A stretch of 64,000 nucleotides of DNA, from the NCBI RefSeq assembly GCF_009796285.1, contig NZ_CP047020.1, forward strand, positions 2,356,001 through 2,420,000. The letters are read 5' to 3'. Numbering within the stretch: position 1 is the stretch's first letter; each line of letters begins with the position of its first letter. This DNA is from Streptomyces broussonetiae (GTDB lineage: Bacteria > Actinomycetota > Actinomycetes > Streptomycetales > Streptomycetaceae). Position numbers and translations under genes: made by a program. Below, piece by piece: positions 52,437 to 60,848 of the stretch. The notes under the pieces were generated by a model. The model searched no databases, was not told where the DNA came from, and saw only the letters and a program-made list of their open reading frames with translations.

Positions 52437-53198
52437 ATGAGTCATCCTCTCTTCGACATCAGCGGCCGCACGGCCCTGGTCACGGGCTCCAGCAGGGGCA
52501 TCGGCCACGCGCTGGCCCGTGGCCTGGCCGAGGCCGGGTGCACGGTGGTCCTCAACGGACGGGACGGCGCCCGGCTGGCCGAGGCCGCGGCGGAACTGCC
52601 CGGGAACCGGATCCACACGGCGGTCTTCGACGTGACCGACGGCGCCTCGGTGGCCGCCGGGATCGCGGATGTCGAGGAGCGGGTGGGCCCGCTGGACATC
52701 CTGGTGAACAACGCGGGCATGCAACTGCGCGCCCCGCTCCTGAAGTTCGCGGACGCCGACTGGCACCGGATCCTGGACACCAACCTCACCAGCGCCTTCC
52801 TCGTCGGCCGCGAGGCGGCCCGCCGGATGACGGAACGCGGCCACGGCAAGATCATCAACATCTGCTCACTGCAGAGCGAGGTGGTACGGCCCGGCATCGC
52901 GCCCTACGCCGCCACCAAGGGCGCGCTGAAGATGCTCACCAAGGGCATGTGTGCGGACTGGGGCCCCTACGGTGTCCAGGTCAACGGGCTGGGCCCGGGC
53001 TACATCGAGACCGAGCTGACCCGGCCCCTGGTGGAGGACGAGGAGTTCAGCGCATGGGTGCGTCGGCGCACCCCGGCCGGCCGCTGGGGCCGCACCGAGG
53101 ACCTGGTGGGCGGGGTGCTCTTCCTGGCCTCGCCCGCGGCCGACTTCGTCGGCGGCCAGATCCTGTACGTCGACGGCGGCATGACGAGCGTCCTTTAG
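52437..53198 (+). CDS. gluconate 5-dehydrogenase-like SDR (ketogluconate reductase)
   Basis: A 253-residue short-chain dehydrogenase: TGSSRGIGHALARGL (NAD(P) binding, near residue 16), NNAGMQLRAPL near 92, the catalytic Ser in ICSLQSEVVRPG near 142, and YAATKG (Tyr and Lys) near 156. By similarity and by position after gntP it likely interconverts 5-ketogluconate and gluconate, the IdnO/Gno step. Stop is 31 nt before the idnD-like start. It is tied to the gluconokinase through the shared product gluconate. Confidence 0.85.
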   Translation: MSHPLFDISGRTALVTGSSRGIGHALARGLAEAGCTVVLNGRDGARLAEAAAELPGNRIHTAVFDVTDGASVAAGIADVEERVGPLDILVNNAGMQLRAPLLKFADADWHRILDTNLTSAFLVGREAARRMTERGHGKIINICSLQSEVVRPGIAPYAATKGALKMLTKGMCADWGPYGVQVNGLGPGYIETELTRPLVEDEEFSAWVRRRTPAGRWGRTEDLVGGVLFLASPAADFVGGQILYVDGGMTSVL

Positions 53199-53229
53199 GC
53201 CTTTGGACCTCAGGAAAGGGGCCACGGCA

Positions 53230-54249
53230 ATGCTGGGTTGTGTGATCCACGGAGCGGGCGACCTGCGGGTCGCTCGGCTCGCCCCGCCCGTCCCCGGTCC
53301 CGGCCAGGCCCTGGTCGCCGTCCGCTACGGCGGGATCTGCGGCTCCGATCTGCACTACTGGCGGCATGGCGGCGTCGGGGACTTCCGCCTCCGCGAGCCG
53401 ATGGTGCTCGGACACGAGGTGGTGGGCACGGTGGAGTCCTACGGCGCCGGGGCCGCGGGTCCCGCGCCGGGTACGGCGGTCGCCGTGCACCCCGCCACCC
53501 CCTGCGGGCACTGCCCGGAGTGCGCGGACGGGCGCGCGAACGTGTGCCGGGACACCCGCTATCTGGGCAGCGCGGCCCGCCTCCCGCACGTACAGGGCGG
53601 GTTCGCGGAACGAGTGGCCGTACCCGCCGGACAGCTGAGGGAGCTTCCGGACGGGCTCGGGCTGCGCCGCGCCGTGCTCGCCGAGCCGTTGTCGGTGGCG
53701 TTGCACGCGGTGCGGCGGGCCGGGGACGTGGCCGGCCGGCATGTGCTGGTGACCGGGGCCGGGCCGATCGGGTGCCTGGTGGTCGCGGCGGCGAAGGAGG
53801 CCGGTGCGGCCCGCGTGACCGTGACCGACCTCGTGCCGCAGGCACTCGGGTACGCGGCCGTCGCCGGCGCCGACACGCTCGTGCGGGCCGACGATCCCGA
53901 GGATGCCGGATGGCCGGACGAGGTGGACGTGGCCGTCGAAGCGTCGGGGGTCGCGGCCGGGCTCGACACGTGCCTGCGGCGGGTACGGCGCGGCGGCGTG
54001 GTCGTCCAGCTCGGGATGCTGCCGCCCGGGCCGAGCCCGCTTGCCGGAAACCTGCTGGTGAGCCGGGAGATCGAGCTGCGGGGCGCGTTCCGCTTCGCGG
54101 CCGAGTTCGACGACGCCCTGGCACTGCTCGCGGCGAAGGGGGAGTTCGACGGGCTGGTCAGTGCGGTGGTGCCGGTACGGGCGGCCGAGGACGCGTTCGC
54201 GCTGGCCGCCGACCGGGAGCGGTCCTGCAAGGTGCTGCTGGAGTTCTGA
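53230..54249 (+). CDS. L-idonate 5-dehydrogenase-like zinc dehydrogenase
   Basis: A 339-residue zinc medium-chain alcohol dehydrogenase. Zinc ligands: CGSDLHYWRHGG near residue 36, GHEVVGTV near 61, and the structural set CGHCPECADGRANVC near 90. The NAD site GAGPIGCLVVAAAKEAG is near 175. Next to an IdnO-like reductase and gluconokinase, it most likely oxidises L-idonate to 5-ketogluconate; sorbitol or threonine-type activity cannot be excluded. The ATG at 53230 has AGGAAAGGGG eight nt upstream. It ends seven nt from the convergent cytochrome b gene. Confidence 0.82.
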   Translation: MLGCVIHGAGDLRVARLAPPVPGPGQALVAVRYGGICGSDLHYWRHGGVGDFRLREPMVLGHEVVGTVESYGAGAAGPAPGTAVAVHPATPCGHCPECADGRANVCRDTRYLGSAARLPHVQGGFAERVAVPAGQLRELPDGLGLRRAVLAEPLSVALHAVRRAGDVAGRHVLVTGAGPIGCLVVAAAKEAGAARVTVTDLVPQALGYAAVAGADTLVRADDPEDAGWPDEVDVAVEASGVAAGLDTCLRRVRRGGVVVQLGMLPPGPSPLAGNLLVSREIELRGAFRFAAEFDDALALLAAKGEFDGLVSAVVPVRAAEDAFALAADRERSCKVLLEF

Positions 54250-54256
54250 CCTGACG

Positions 54257-54883
54257 TCAGGGACGCCAGAGCGGATGCTCCCGCTTCGCCCACTGCCTGC
54301 TCACCGTCCCCGTGCGCAGCCCCCTTCTCGCCTCCGGGTCGCCCAGGGCCATGCCGATGTGCCCCGCCAGGACCACCCCGATCGTCAGGGCCAGCCAGTC
54401 ATGGACGAAGGTGGCCGAGGTGCGCCACATCAACGGGGCGAGATGGGTGAACCACATCAGCAGCCCGGTGCCGAGCATGACCAGCGTGGCGCCGCCGATC
54501 CAGGCCGCGTAGATCTTCTGGCCGGCGTTGAACTTGCCGGCCGGCCGCGAGGAGGGGCGCTTGTCGCGGACCAGCGCCGCGTGCAGCCAGAGCCGGTCGT
54601 GCGGCCCGAAGCGGTTGAGGAAGCGCAGGTCGGCCCGGAAGGCCCGGGAGGCGAGGCCGAGCAGGACCGGCACCGGCAGGGCGAGGCCCGCCAACTCGTG
54701 GACCCGGACGACCAGCTCCCGGCGCCCGACCATGATCGCCAGCTGCGGGATGTAGAGGACCGCGGCCGTCGCCACGCACACGCCCATCAGCACGGCCGTC
54801 GTGCGGTGCACCCAGCGTTCGGCCCGGCTGAAGCGGCGGATCCGGGCGGCGGGCGGGGCGGGGGTGTCAGCTTGTAGGGTCAT
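54257..54883 (-). CDS. cytochrome b561-like membrane subunit
   Basis: A 208-residue integral membrane protein with four or so helices and conserved histidines in ERWVHR (near residue 26), VRVHELAG (near 61), TFVHDW (near 164) and LAGHIGMAL (near 176), expected to bind b-type hemes. It belongs to the cytochrome b561/formate dehydrogenase gamma-like group and likely links quinones with the molybdopterin protein encoded just upstream. The two genes overlap by 17 nt. A catalytic partner other than that gene is not visible. Confidence 0.82.
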   Translation of the reverse strand: MTLQADTPAPPAARIRRFSRAERWVHRTTAVLMGVCVATAAVLYIPQLAIMVGRRELVVRVHELAGLALPVPVLLGLASRAFRADLRFLNRFGPHDRLWLHAALVRDKRPSSRPAGKFNAGQKIYAAWIGGATLVMLGTGLLMWFTHLAPLMWRTSATFVHDWLALTIGVVLAGHIGMALGDPEARRGLRTGTVSRQWAKREHPLWRP

Positions 54884-55607
54884 CGGTCCGTCCGTTCGAC
54901 TTGCCGACCCAGGCGTCGACGTCGTAGCCGAGGTGCTCCCAGTAACCGGGCTCGACCCGGTCGGTGACCGTGATGCCGGACAGCCACTTGGCGGACTTGT
55001 AGAAGTACATGGGGGCGACGTAGAGGCGGACCGGGCCGCCGTGGTCGTGTCCGATGTCCTTGTCCTGCATGCGCAGCGCGACCAGCATGTCCGGGCGGCG
55101 GGCCTGGTCGAGGGTGAGGCTCTCGGTGTAGGTGCCGTCGAAACAGGTGAAGCGCAGGGCCTTGGCGGAGGAGTGGATTCCGGCGGCGTCCAGCAGCCGG
55201 GAGAGGCGGACACCCTCGAAGGGGGTGCCTGGCACCCGCCAGCCGGTGACGCACTGGACGTCCTTGACCAGCCGGGTCTGCGGCAGGGCGCGCAGGTCGT
55301 CCAGGGTGTAGGTGCGCGGGTGGTCGACCAGGCCGTCGATCGTCAGCCGGTAGTCGGCGGCGTTCTTGTGCGGCACCGACGCGGCGACGGAGTAGTACCG
55401 GAAGCCGCCGCCGTTGGGCAGCAGGCCGGTCAGTCCGGTGGGGTCCTTGCCGGCGACGCTGCCGAGGAAGCCCTCCAGGCCGCGTTGCAGCACGGGCGCG
55501 GTGACCACGCCGAGCGCGCCCAGACCGAGGGTGCCGAGAAAGACACGACGGCCGACGGGCCTGCCGCCCGGCTCGCCGTCCCGCTCCTCGGATTGTTCAG
55601 AGTTCAC
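54867..55607 (-). CDS. molybdopterin-dependent oxidoreductase, sulfite-oxidase/MsrP-like
   Basis: A 246-residue oxidoreductase of the sulfite oxidase fold. A twin-arginine signal (GRRVFLGTLGLGALG near 20) suggests Tat export. The Mo-binding Cys lies in DVQCVTGWRVPGTPFEGV near 119 and SLTLDQARRPDMLVALRM near 165 completes the fold. The neighbouring b-type cytochrome is the probable electron donor, a layout like MsrP-MsrQ protein repair or related reductases; the family of the cytochrome is not MsrQ by sequence. Substrate unknown. The ATG at 55607 is the first of a two-gene unit. Confidence 0.85.
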   Translation of the reverse strand: MNSEQSEERDGEPGGRPVGRRVFLGTLGLGALGVVTAPVLQRGLEGFLGSVAGKDPTGLTGLLPNGGGFRYYSVAASVPHKNAADYRLTIDGLVDHPRTYTLDDLRALPQTRLVKDVQCVTGWRVPGTPFEGVRLSRLLDAAGIHSSAKALRFTCFDGTYTESLTLDQARRPDMLVALRMQDKDIGHDHGGPVRLYVAPMYFYKSAKWLSGITVTDRVEPGYWEHLGYDVDAWVGKSNGRTDDPTS

Positions 55608-55752
55608 GTATTCATTCGAGCACTCGGGGCCCCGCGGGGCCAGGGGATCGGGGCACCGGTCAGACTTCCGTAATCACTTCTTACGCCGATCTCGGAAACG
55701 CGGGTCTCACCGGCCTGTACGGCCATCTGTACGGCTCACCCGGCCGGGTTGT

Positions 55753-56775
55753 TCAGTGTCCCAGCGCGCGGGCGCGGGCCTCGCGGAAGGCGGCGCACGG
55801 ATCGCGGTGCGCGTAGGACCAGGGCGCCGGGGTGGCGTGTGGGCCGATGCGCTGGAACAGGGCCGCCGCCTCGGCCGGGCGGCCGGCGCAGGACAGCGCG
55901 AACGCGAGGTGGTTGAGGTCGATGTGGCGGCGGGGGTGCTCGTCGTGCTCCCACTCCAGCCACCAGTCGAAGCAGGTGCCGAGGATCCGGCGGGCCCGGG
56001 GGCCGGACCAGTGCCCGGAGGCGGCCGGGTCGGCCGGGGCCAGGCCGGTGGCGGCGAGGACGCGGTAGCGCTCGGCGTACGCGACGAGCGGCAGTACGGC
56101 GAGCGGGGAGTCCGCCGGGGCTTCGGCGGCGGCCAGCTCGGCCAGGTCGTACACCTCGTGGGTCTCGGCGCCCCGGCCGCCCGCGGGCCGTTCGGCGAGC
56201 CGGGCGAGGAGCAGGTGGTAGCCGTGGTGGTGCTCGGGGTGGCGGCGGCGCACCTCGGCGAAGACGCCGAGCACCTCGCGCTCGGGACCGAGGGTGCGGG
56301 CAAGCTGGAGCAGGCCGAACCAGGGGGTGGGGTCGGCGGGGGCGAGCGCGGCGGCCGCGGCGCAGGCCTCGCGGGCCCGGTCGGGCTCCTCCTTGCCGCG
56401 CAGGGCGCGGTGGACCTGGGCGAGGGCGAACAGCACACCGGCGTCGGCGGAGCCCGGCTCGGCGAGCAGCCACTCCCGGGCCCAGGCGATGGCGTACGGC
56501 TCCTGGGCGAGCACGGTGAGGCGGTGTCCCCTGCGGTCCCAGTCGTCGCCGGTGTGCAGCAGCAGGGAGCGGGCGGCCTGGCGGCGGCCCTGGGCCAACG
56601 CGGCGCGTGCGGTGCGCAGTTCGGCGTCGTCCAGGGCGTCGTCGTAGGCGCCCGGGCCGTCCGGGGCCACGCCGTCCGGGGCAGTGCCCCCGGACCGGTC
56701 CGCCGGGACCCGGCCGGTGCCGAGCAGAGGTGGGAGTAGGGGCACCGCGGGACTTCCTGTTTCTCGGGCTGCCAT
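55753..56775 (-). CDS. tetratricopeptide-like protein of unknown function
   Basis: A 340-residue, Ala/Arg/Pro-rich protein made largely of helical pairs that resemble TPR repeats (ALAQGRRQAARSLLLHTGD, VLFALAQVHRALRGKEEPDRAREA, LLQLARTLGPEREVLGVFAEVR, FALSCAGRPAEAAALFQRIG). No enzyme motif is seen; protein-protein binding is likely. The ATG at 56775 is preferred since homologous-looking sequence begins near MAARETGSP. TTGACG at 56819-56814 and an inverted repeat lie just upstream, with a short or absent leader. It is separated from the oxidoreductase by 145 nt. Confidence 0.7.
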   Translation of the reverse strand: MAARETGSPAVPLLPPLLGTGRVPADRSGGTAPDGVAPDGPGAYDDALDDAELRTARAALAQGRRQAARSLLLHTGDDWDRRGHRLTVLAQEPYAIAWAREWLLAEPGSADAGVLFALAQVHRALRGKEEPDRAREACAAAAALAPADPTPWFGLLQLARTLGPEREVLGVFAEVRRRHPEHHHGYHLLLARLAERPAGGRGAETHEVYDLAELAAAEAPADSPLAVLPLVAYAERYRVLAATGLAPADPAASGHWSGPRARRILGTCFDWWLEWEHDEHPRRHIDLNHLAFALSCAGRPAEAAALFQRIGPHATPAPWSYAHRDPCAAFREARARALGH

Positions 56776-57075
56776 CGACCGATCACGCACAGCAAACCCC
56801 CAGCCAAGGTTTGCGTCAAGCGGAACACCGGTGTTGCCGGCTTCAACTACCGTTTTGGAAGCGGAACTTGAGAATCCCGGCGCAGGTGGGCCCGGTCGCG
56901 GGCCGGGAATCCGGGCGGGCCGCTGTGGCGTACGCCATGGCGCGGGACGGCCGAGCCACGCAGCATGGCGAACCGACCGCCCGGTTGCAGGCGCTTCCGG
57001 GTCAATGCCGTCCCGGGGGCGCTACAGTCGGCCATTACACGCCCGTGGTCCCCCCGGATGATCGAGGTACGCAGC
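56776..57075. other. 300-bp divergent intergenic region
   Basis: Between the TPR gene (minus) and DMT transporter (plus). Apart from the promoter and inverted repeat near 56792-56819 it shows nothing I recognise. The transporter promoter was not identified. Confidence 0.45.
56792..56814. promoter_or_regulatory. inverted repeat in the TPR gene promoter
   Basis: GCAAACC and GGTTTGC (56792-56798, 56808-56814) form a 7-bp inverted repeat. It begins at the last base of a minus-strand TTGACG -35 (56819-56814), so a bound repressor would block the promoter. Confidence 0.45.
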
Positions 57076-57972
57076 GTGTCCGTTCTGGTTCTCCTTCTCG
57101 CCGTGAGTGCTGCCTGCTGCCTGGGTTTCGGATTCGTGCTCCAGCAGAACGCCGCCGAGAAGGCGCCGCTCAGCGACTTCCTGTCCTTCCGGCTGCTGCT
57201 GGACCTGATGCGGGTGCCGCGCTGGCTGGGCGGGCTCGCGCTGATGGCGTCCGGCATGGTGCTGGGCGCGATCGCCCTCGGCAAGGGTGAGATCTCCCTG
57301 GTCGAACCGCTGCTCGCGACCAACCTGCTGTTCGCGCTCGCCCTCTCCCGGTACCAGACGAAACAGCCCCTGGGCCGCCAGGGCTGGGCGGGGCTGCTGC
57401 TGCTCGCGGGCGGGGTGAGCGCGTTCATCACGGCGGGCGAGCCGCGCGCCGGCCACGCCGTCACCGATCCGCTGCGGCACTGGCTGATCATCGGCGCCAT
57501 GGTCGGGGCGGCCCTGGTGCTCACGACGTACGGCAAGCGCTCCCGGCTGAGCTGGGGCCCGGTGCTGCTCGCCACCGCGGCCGGACTGCTGTACGGCGTG
57601 CAGGACGCGCTGACCCGGGTGAGCGGCACCCGCTTCTCGGCGGGCGGCCTCACGGAACTGTTCACCGGCTGGCAGCCGTACGGCGTGCTGGTGTGCGGGG
57701 TGACCGGGCTGGTCCTGGTGCAGAGCGCGTTCGAGACGGCCCCGCTGCGTATGTCGCTGCCCGCGCTCACCGCGGCGGAGCCGCTGGCCGGGATCCTGTG
57801 CGGGGTGGGCTTCCTCGGCGACCGGCTGCGCACCGACACCGGGGCGCTGGCCTGGGAGGCGGCCGGGCTCGCGGCCGTGGTCGTGGGCATCGTGCTGCTC
57901 GGGCTGCACCCGGCGATGCCGTCCGGTACGGCGGAGGCGGAGCCCTCGGCACGGGATCTCCAGCGGCGCTGA
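57076..57972 (+). CDS. DMT-superfamily (EamA-like) transporter
   Basis: A 298-residue membrane protein with nine or ten helices, in the drug/metabolite transporter superfamily. Helical blocks include LLLAVSAACCLGFGFVLQQ at the start, GGLALMASGMVLGAIALG near 55, and ALAWEAAGLAAVVVGIVLLG near the end; a conserved-looking QQNAAEKAP follows helix one. Substrate and direction are unknown. The GTG at 57076 is chosen because GAGG lies eight nt ahead; the upstream ATG (57058) lacks a ribosome site. Confidence 0.78.
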   Translation: MSVLVLLLAVSAACCLGFGFVLQQNAAEKAPLSDFLSFRLLLDLMRVPRWLGGLALMASGMVLGAIALGKGEISLVEPLLATNLLFALALSRYQTKQPLGRQGWAGLLLLAGGVSAFITAGEPRAGHAVTDPLRHWLIIGAMVGAALVLTTYGKRSRLSWGPVLLATAAGLLYGVQDALTRVSGTRFSAGGLTELFTGWQPYGVLVCGVTGLVLVQSAFETAPLRMSLPALTAAEPLAGILCGVGFLGDRLRTDTGALAWEAAGLAAVVVGIVLLGLHPAMPSGTAEAEPSARDLQRR

Positions 57973-57994
57973 ACCCCCCTGCTTGGATGGGGGC

Positions 57995-58510
57995 ATGAAC
58001 CCTGCTGAGGAGATCCTCGACATCGTCGACGAGAACGACCGGGTCGTCGACCGGGTCCCGCGCGGCGAGGCGTACGCCCGGGGCCTGCGCCACCGCTGTG
58101 TCTTCGTCGAGGCCCGGGACGCGGACGGCCGGCTCTTCGTGCACCGGCGCACCGCCACCAAGCTGGTCTTCCCCTCCCTGTACGACACCTTCGTCGGCGG
58201 GGTCGTGGGGGCCGGCGAGTCCTACGACGAGGCCGCGCTGCGGGAGGCCGAGGAGGAACTGGGCGTGCGCGGGCTGCCCCGGCCCTCGTTCCTCTTCAAG
58301 TTCCTGTACGACGACGGCGCCGGGAGCAGCTGGTGGTCGGCGGTGTACGAGGTGCGCTGCGAACTGCCCGTGCGCCCCCAGGCGGAGGAGGTCCAGTGGC
58401 ATGACTTCCTGCCCGACGAGGAGGTCGAGCGGCGGCTCGGCGAGTGGGAGTGGGTGCCGGACGGACTGGCGGCGTACGAGCGGCTGAGGGCATTCCGTTC
58501 CAGCAGGTGA
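57995..58510 (+). CDS. Nudix hydrolase
   Basis: A 171-residue hydrolase that cuts nucleoside diphosphates linked to another group. The Nudix box is complete: GVVGAGESYDEAALREAEEE near residue 67, with the RE and EE metal ligands. Upstream RRTATKLVFPSLYDTFVGG resembles the IPP isomerase-like Nudix branch often annotated in actinobacteria. Substrate unknown. TTGGAT lies six nt before the ATG at 57995, five of six bases matching a TAGGAT -10, so a leaderless mRNA is possible. It follows the transporter by 22 nt. Confidence 0.9.
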   Translation: MNPAEEILDIVDENDRVVDRVPRGEAYARGLRHRCVFVEARDADGRLFVHRRTATKLVFPSLYDTFVGGVVGAGESYDEAALREAEEELGVRGLPRPSFLFKFLYDDGAGSSWWSAVYEVRCELPVRPQAEEVQWHDFLPDEEVERRLGEWEWVPDGLAAYERLRAFRSSR

Positions 58511-58531
58511 GACGCCGGTAGGGTCGGCGGC

Positions 58532-58924
58532 GTGAGCGAATTCGTGCGGAACGTGCGGCTGTGGTTCGCGCCGGAGCTGGTGCGGGACGAGGGCGGTACA
58601 CCCGACTACCGGTTCTCGCTGGCCAACGAGCGCACCTTCCTCGCCTGGCTGCGCACCGCGCTCGCACTGATCGGCGGCGGATTCGCGGTGGACCAGTTCC
58701 TGCCGAACCTGCGCTGGGCCTGGCGGGTCGGTCTCGCACTCGCCCTGCTCGGGGCCGGTGTGCTGTGTTCCCTGCGCGCGGTGAACCACTGGGTGCGCTG
58801 CGAGCGGGCGATCCGGCGCGGCGAGGACCTGCCCGCCTCCCGGTTCCCCGCGGTGCTGAGCCTGGTCATCGCGGTGGTGGCCGTGGCGATGATCGTCGCG
58901 GTGCTGCTCGGATGGACGAGGTGA
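58532..58924 (+). CDS. DUF202 (YidH-like) membrane protein
   Basis: A 130-residue membrane protein of the YidH/DUF202 family. The opening conserved NERTFLAWLRTALALIGGGFA is followed by three helices in all. Function unknown. The GTG at 58532 lies ten nt after TAGGGT, compatible with a leaderless or very short leader. It overlaps the next DUF202 gene by four nt (GTGA), so they are coupled and may form a complex. Confidence 0.87.
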   Translation: MSEFVRNVRLWFAPELVRDEGGTPDYRFSLANERTFLAWLRTALALIGGGFAVDQFLPNLRWAWRVGLALALLGAGVLCSLRAVNHWVRCERAIRRGEDLPASRFPAVLSLVIAVVAVAMIVAVLLGWTR

Positions 58925-59235
58925 GCGCGCCCGGGCGCGATCCGGGGCTGCAACCGGAGCGCACCCGGCTGGCGTGGCGTCGTACGACCCTCTCGGCCAC
59001 CGTGACCGCCGTACTCGCGGTCAAGGCGGCCCTGCACGGTGGCGCCTCGGCCGGCGGCATCGCCGTCTGCGCCCTGTGCTGCGTGCTCTTCCTGGGCTTT
59101 CTGGGCGTGGCCCACCACCGGATCCGCTCCCTGTCGGCAGGCCCCCACCCGCTCGCGCTCGCACCCCGGCACGCAACCGCGGCGATGCTGTACGCGATGG
59201 GTCTCGCGGTGTGCGCCGTGATCCTGGTCGCCTAG
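58921..59235 (+). CDS. DUF202 membrane protein, second of pair
   Basis: A 104-residue relative of its neighbour with LQPERTRLAWRRTTLSATVT as the conserved opening, then three hydrophobic segments. The start chosen is the GTG overlapping the previous stop; an in-frame ATG three codons earlier is possible. The function is unknown; tandem pairs of DUF202 proteins are common in actinobacteria. The pair is followed by the promoter region of the histidine-rich gene. Confidence 0.83.
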   Translation: MSAPGRDPGLQPERTRLAWRRTTLSATVTAVLAVKAALHGGASAGGIAVCALCCVLFLGFLGVAHHRIRSLSAGPHPLALAPRHATAAMLYAMGLAVCAVILVA

Positions 59236-59271
59236 TGGCACCCCTTACGCCACGTGGCCGATATGTCGGGA

Positions 59272-59290
59272 TATGCGCGAATCGCGCGTA
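59272..59290. promoter_or_regulatory. palindrome upstream of the histidine-rich protein gene
   Basis: TATGCGCGAATCGCGCGTA: perfect 6-bp arms GCGCGA/TCGCGC around one A, plus outer TA/TA pairs. It overlaps TAGCCT (59289-59294), a TAGNNT -10 candidate, so it may bind a repressor. Confidence 0.55.
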
Positions 59291-59352
59291 GCCTGTGCGT
59301 CGTTGGAAACCCGCCCCCGAAGGCGAGACCCTGCCCCCCGAAGGTGAGCACC

Positions 59353-59652
59353 ATGACCACCCTTCACCGCGAACACGCCCAACACGGCACGCACCGGCAC
59401 GGTCCGGACTGCGGGCACAGCGCCGTGCCGCACGGCGACCACCTGGACTACGCGCACGACGGCCATCTGCATCGCGAGCACGAGGGCCACTGGGACGAGT
59501 GCGAGCCGGCCGGGCACGTCCGGCACGCGGGCCATGAACACGTGCACCACGACGAGTGCGGGCACGCACAGGTGCGCCACGGCGACCACGTCGACTATCT
59601 GCACGACGGACACCGGCACGCCGAGCACGGGGACCACTGGGACGACCACTGA
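59353..59652 (+). CDS. histidine-rich metal-binding protein
   Basis: A 99-residue soluble protein with 28 histidines, only three cysteines and many Asp/Glu. It has an internal duplication: CGHSAVPHGDHLDYAHDGH (from about residue 20) and CGHAQVRHGDHVDYLHDGH (from about 69) align closely. This is the pattern of a nickel, zinc or cobalt buffer. Similar proteins in Streptomyces are often placed next to zinc or nickel importers, but no transporter is adjacent here. A palindrome in the promoter hints at metal-dependent control. The ATG at 59353 follows AAGGTGAG. Confidence 0.85.
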   Translation: MTTLHREHAQHGTHRHGPDCGHSAVPHGDHLDYAHDGHLHREHEGHWDECEPAGHVRHAGHEHVHHDECGHAQVRHGDHVDYLHDGHRHAEHGDHWDDH

Positions 59653-59762
59653 CCCCGAGCCGAACAGGGCCGACGGCTCCCCGGGCAGCACGCCGGGGGG
59701 CCGTCGGTCTATCGTGGCCCCGGTCACGTTCGACCTGATGTCGGTCGCATGCACTGGACGAC

Positions 59763-59780
59763 ATACCGACCGGTCGGCAT
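59763..59780. promoter_or_regulatory. candidate TetR-family operator
   Basis: ATACCGACCGGTCGGCAT, an 18-bp palindrome with one mismatched pair. The CCGACCGGTCGG core is perfect. It lies 40 nt upstream of the phosphotransferase start, and the TetR gene at 62127-62750 is the natural candidate to bind it. Confidence 0.6.
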
Positions 59781-59819
59781 CATGAATGGGTCCTGTTCAC
59801 CCGTTCGTAGGAGTGATGT

Positions 59820-60842
59820 ATGAGCGCCGACCACCCGCCCGGACTCGACCTGGACCGGCTGCGCGCCCTGCTCGACCGCGAGCACCCCGGTCTCTCGAAC
59901 GGCCCCCTGACCGGCCGGCTGATCGAGGGCGGACGGTCGAACCTCACCTACGCGGTCTGCGACGGCACCTCGAAGTGGGTCGTCCGGCGGCCCCCGCTCG
60001 GCCATGTGCTGGCCACCGCGCACGACATGAAGCGCGAGCACCGCGTGATCAGCGCCCTGCACCCGACCCGGGTACCGGTCCCCCGCCCGGTGCTGCTGTG
60101 CGAGGACGAGGAGGTGCTCGGGGCGCCGTTCTACGTCATGGAGTTCGTCGAGGGCACCCCGTACCGCACGGCGGACCAGCTGGCCCCGCTGGGCGCCGAG
60201 CGCACCCGCAACGCGGTGCTCTCCCTGGTCGACACGCTCGTCGAGCTGCACGCGGTGGATCCCGCCGAGGTGGGCCTTTCGGACTTCGGCCGCCCCGAGG
60301 GCTTCCTGGACCGGCAGCTGCGGCGCTGGGGCAAGCAGCTGGACGCCTCCCGCAACCGCGACCTGCCCGGCATCGACGAGCTGCACGCGGCCCTCGGCCG
60401 GTCCCTGCCCGTCTCGCCCGCCCCCACCGTCGTCCACGGCGACTACCGCCTCGACAACGTCCTGATCGGCGACGACGACCGGATCAGGGCCATCCTCGAC
60501 TGGGAGATGTCCACGCTCGGCGACCCGCTCACCGACCTGGGCCTGCTGGTGATGTACAGCCGGCCGCTGGAACTGCCCGACTCCCCCATCTCCACGACCG
60601 CCACGGCCGTCGGGCATCCCACGCCGCAGGAGCTGGTCGAGCGGTATGCCGCGCGCTCGGGGCGCGACGTGTCCGCCGTCTCCTGGTACACGGCGTTCGC
60701 CTGGTTCAAGCTCGCCGTGATCCTGGAGGGCATCCACTACCGGTACACGCTCGGCCAGACGGTCGGACGCGGCTTCGACCGGATCGGCGACCTCGTACCC
60801 GTCTTCATCGACCACGGACTGACCACTCTTCAGGAAGGCTGA
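59820..60842 (+). CDS. phosphotransferase family protein (APH/ACAD10-11-like)
   Basis: A 340-residue kinase-like protein of the APH fold. ATP-binding block VRRPPLGHVLATAHDMKREH near residue 57, the catalytic loop VVHGDYRLDNVLI near 203 and the metal-binding ILDWEMSTLGDP near 224 are intact. This subgroup equals the N-terminal kinase half of ACAD10/ACAD11 and LvaA, which phosphorylate 4-hydroxyacyl-CoA. It is followed six nt later by an acyl-CoA dehydrogenase, the second half of ACAD11. A TetR-type palindrome sits in its promoter. Confidence 0.87.
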   Translation: MSADHPPGLDLDRLRALLDREHPGLSNGPLTGRLIEGGRSNLTYAVCDGTSKWVVRRPPLGHVLATAHDMKREHRVISALHPTRVPVPRPVLLCEDEEVLGAPFYVMEFVEGTPYRTADQLAPLGAERTRNAVLSLVDTLVELHAVDPAEVGLSDFGRPEGFLDRQLRRWGKQLDASRNRDLPGIDELHAALGRSLPVSPAPTVVHGDYRLDNVLIGDDDRIRAILDWEMSTLGDPLTDLGLLVMYSRPLELPDSPISTTATAVGHPTPQELVERYAARSGRDVSAVSWYTAFAWFKLAVILEGIHYRYTLGQTVGRGFDRIGDLVPVFIDHGLTTLQEG

Positions 60843-60848
60843 CCGCTC

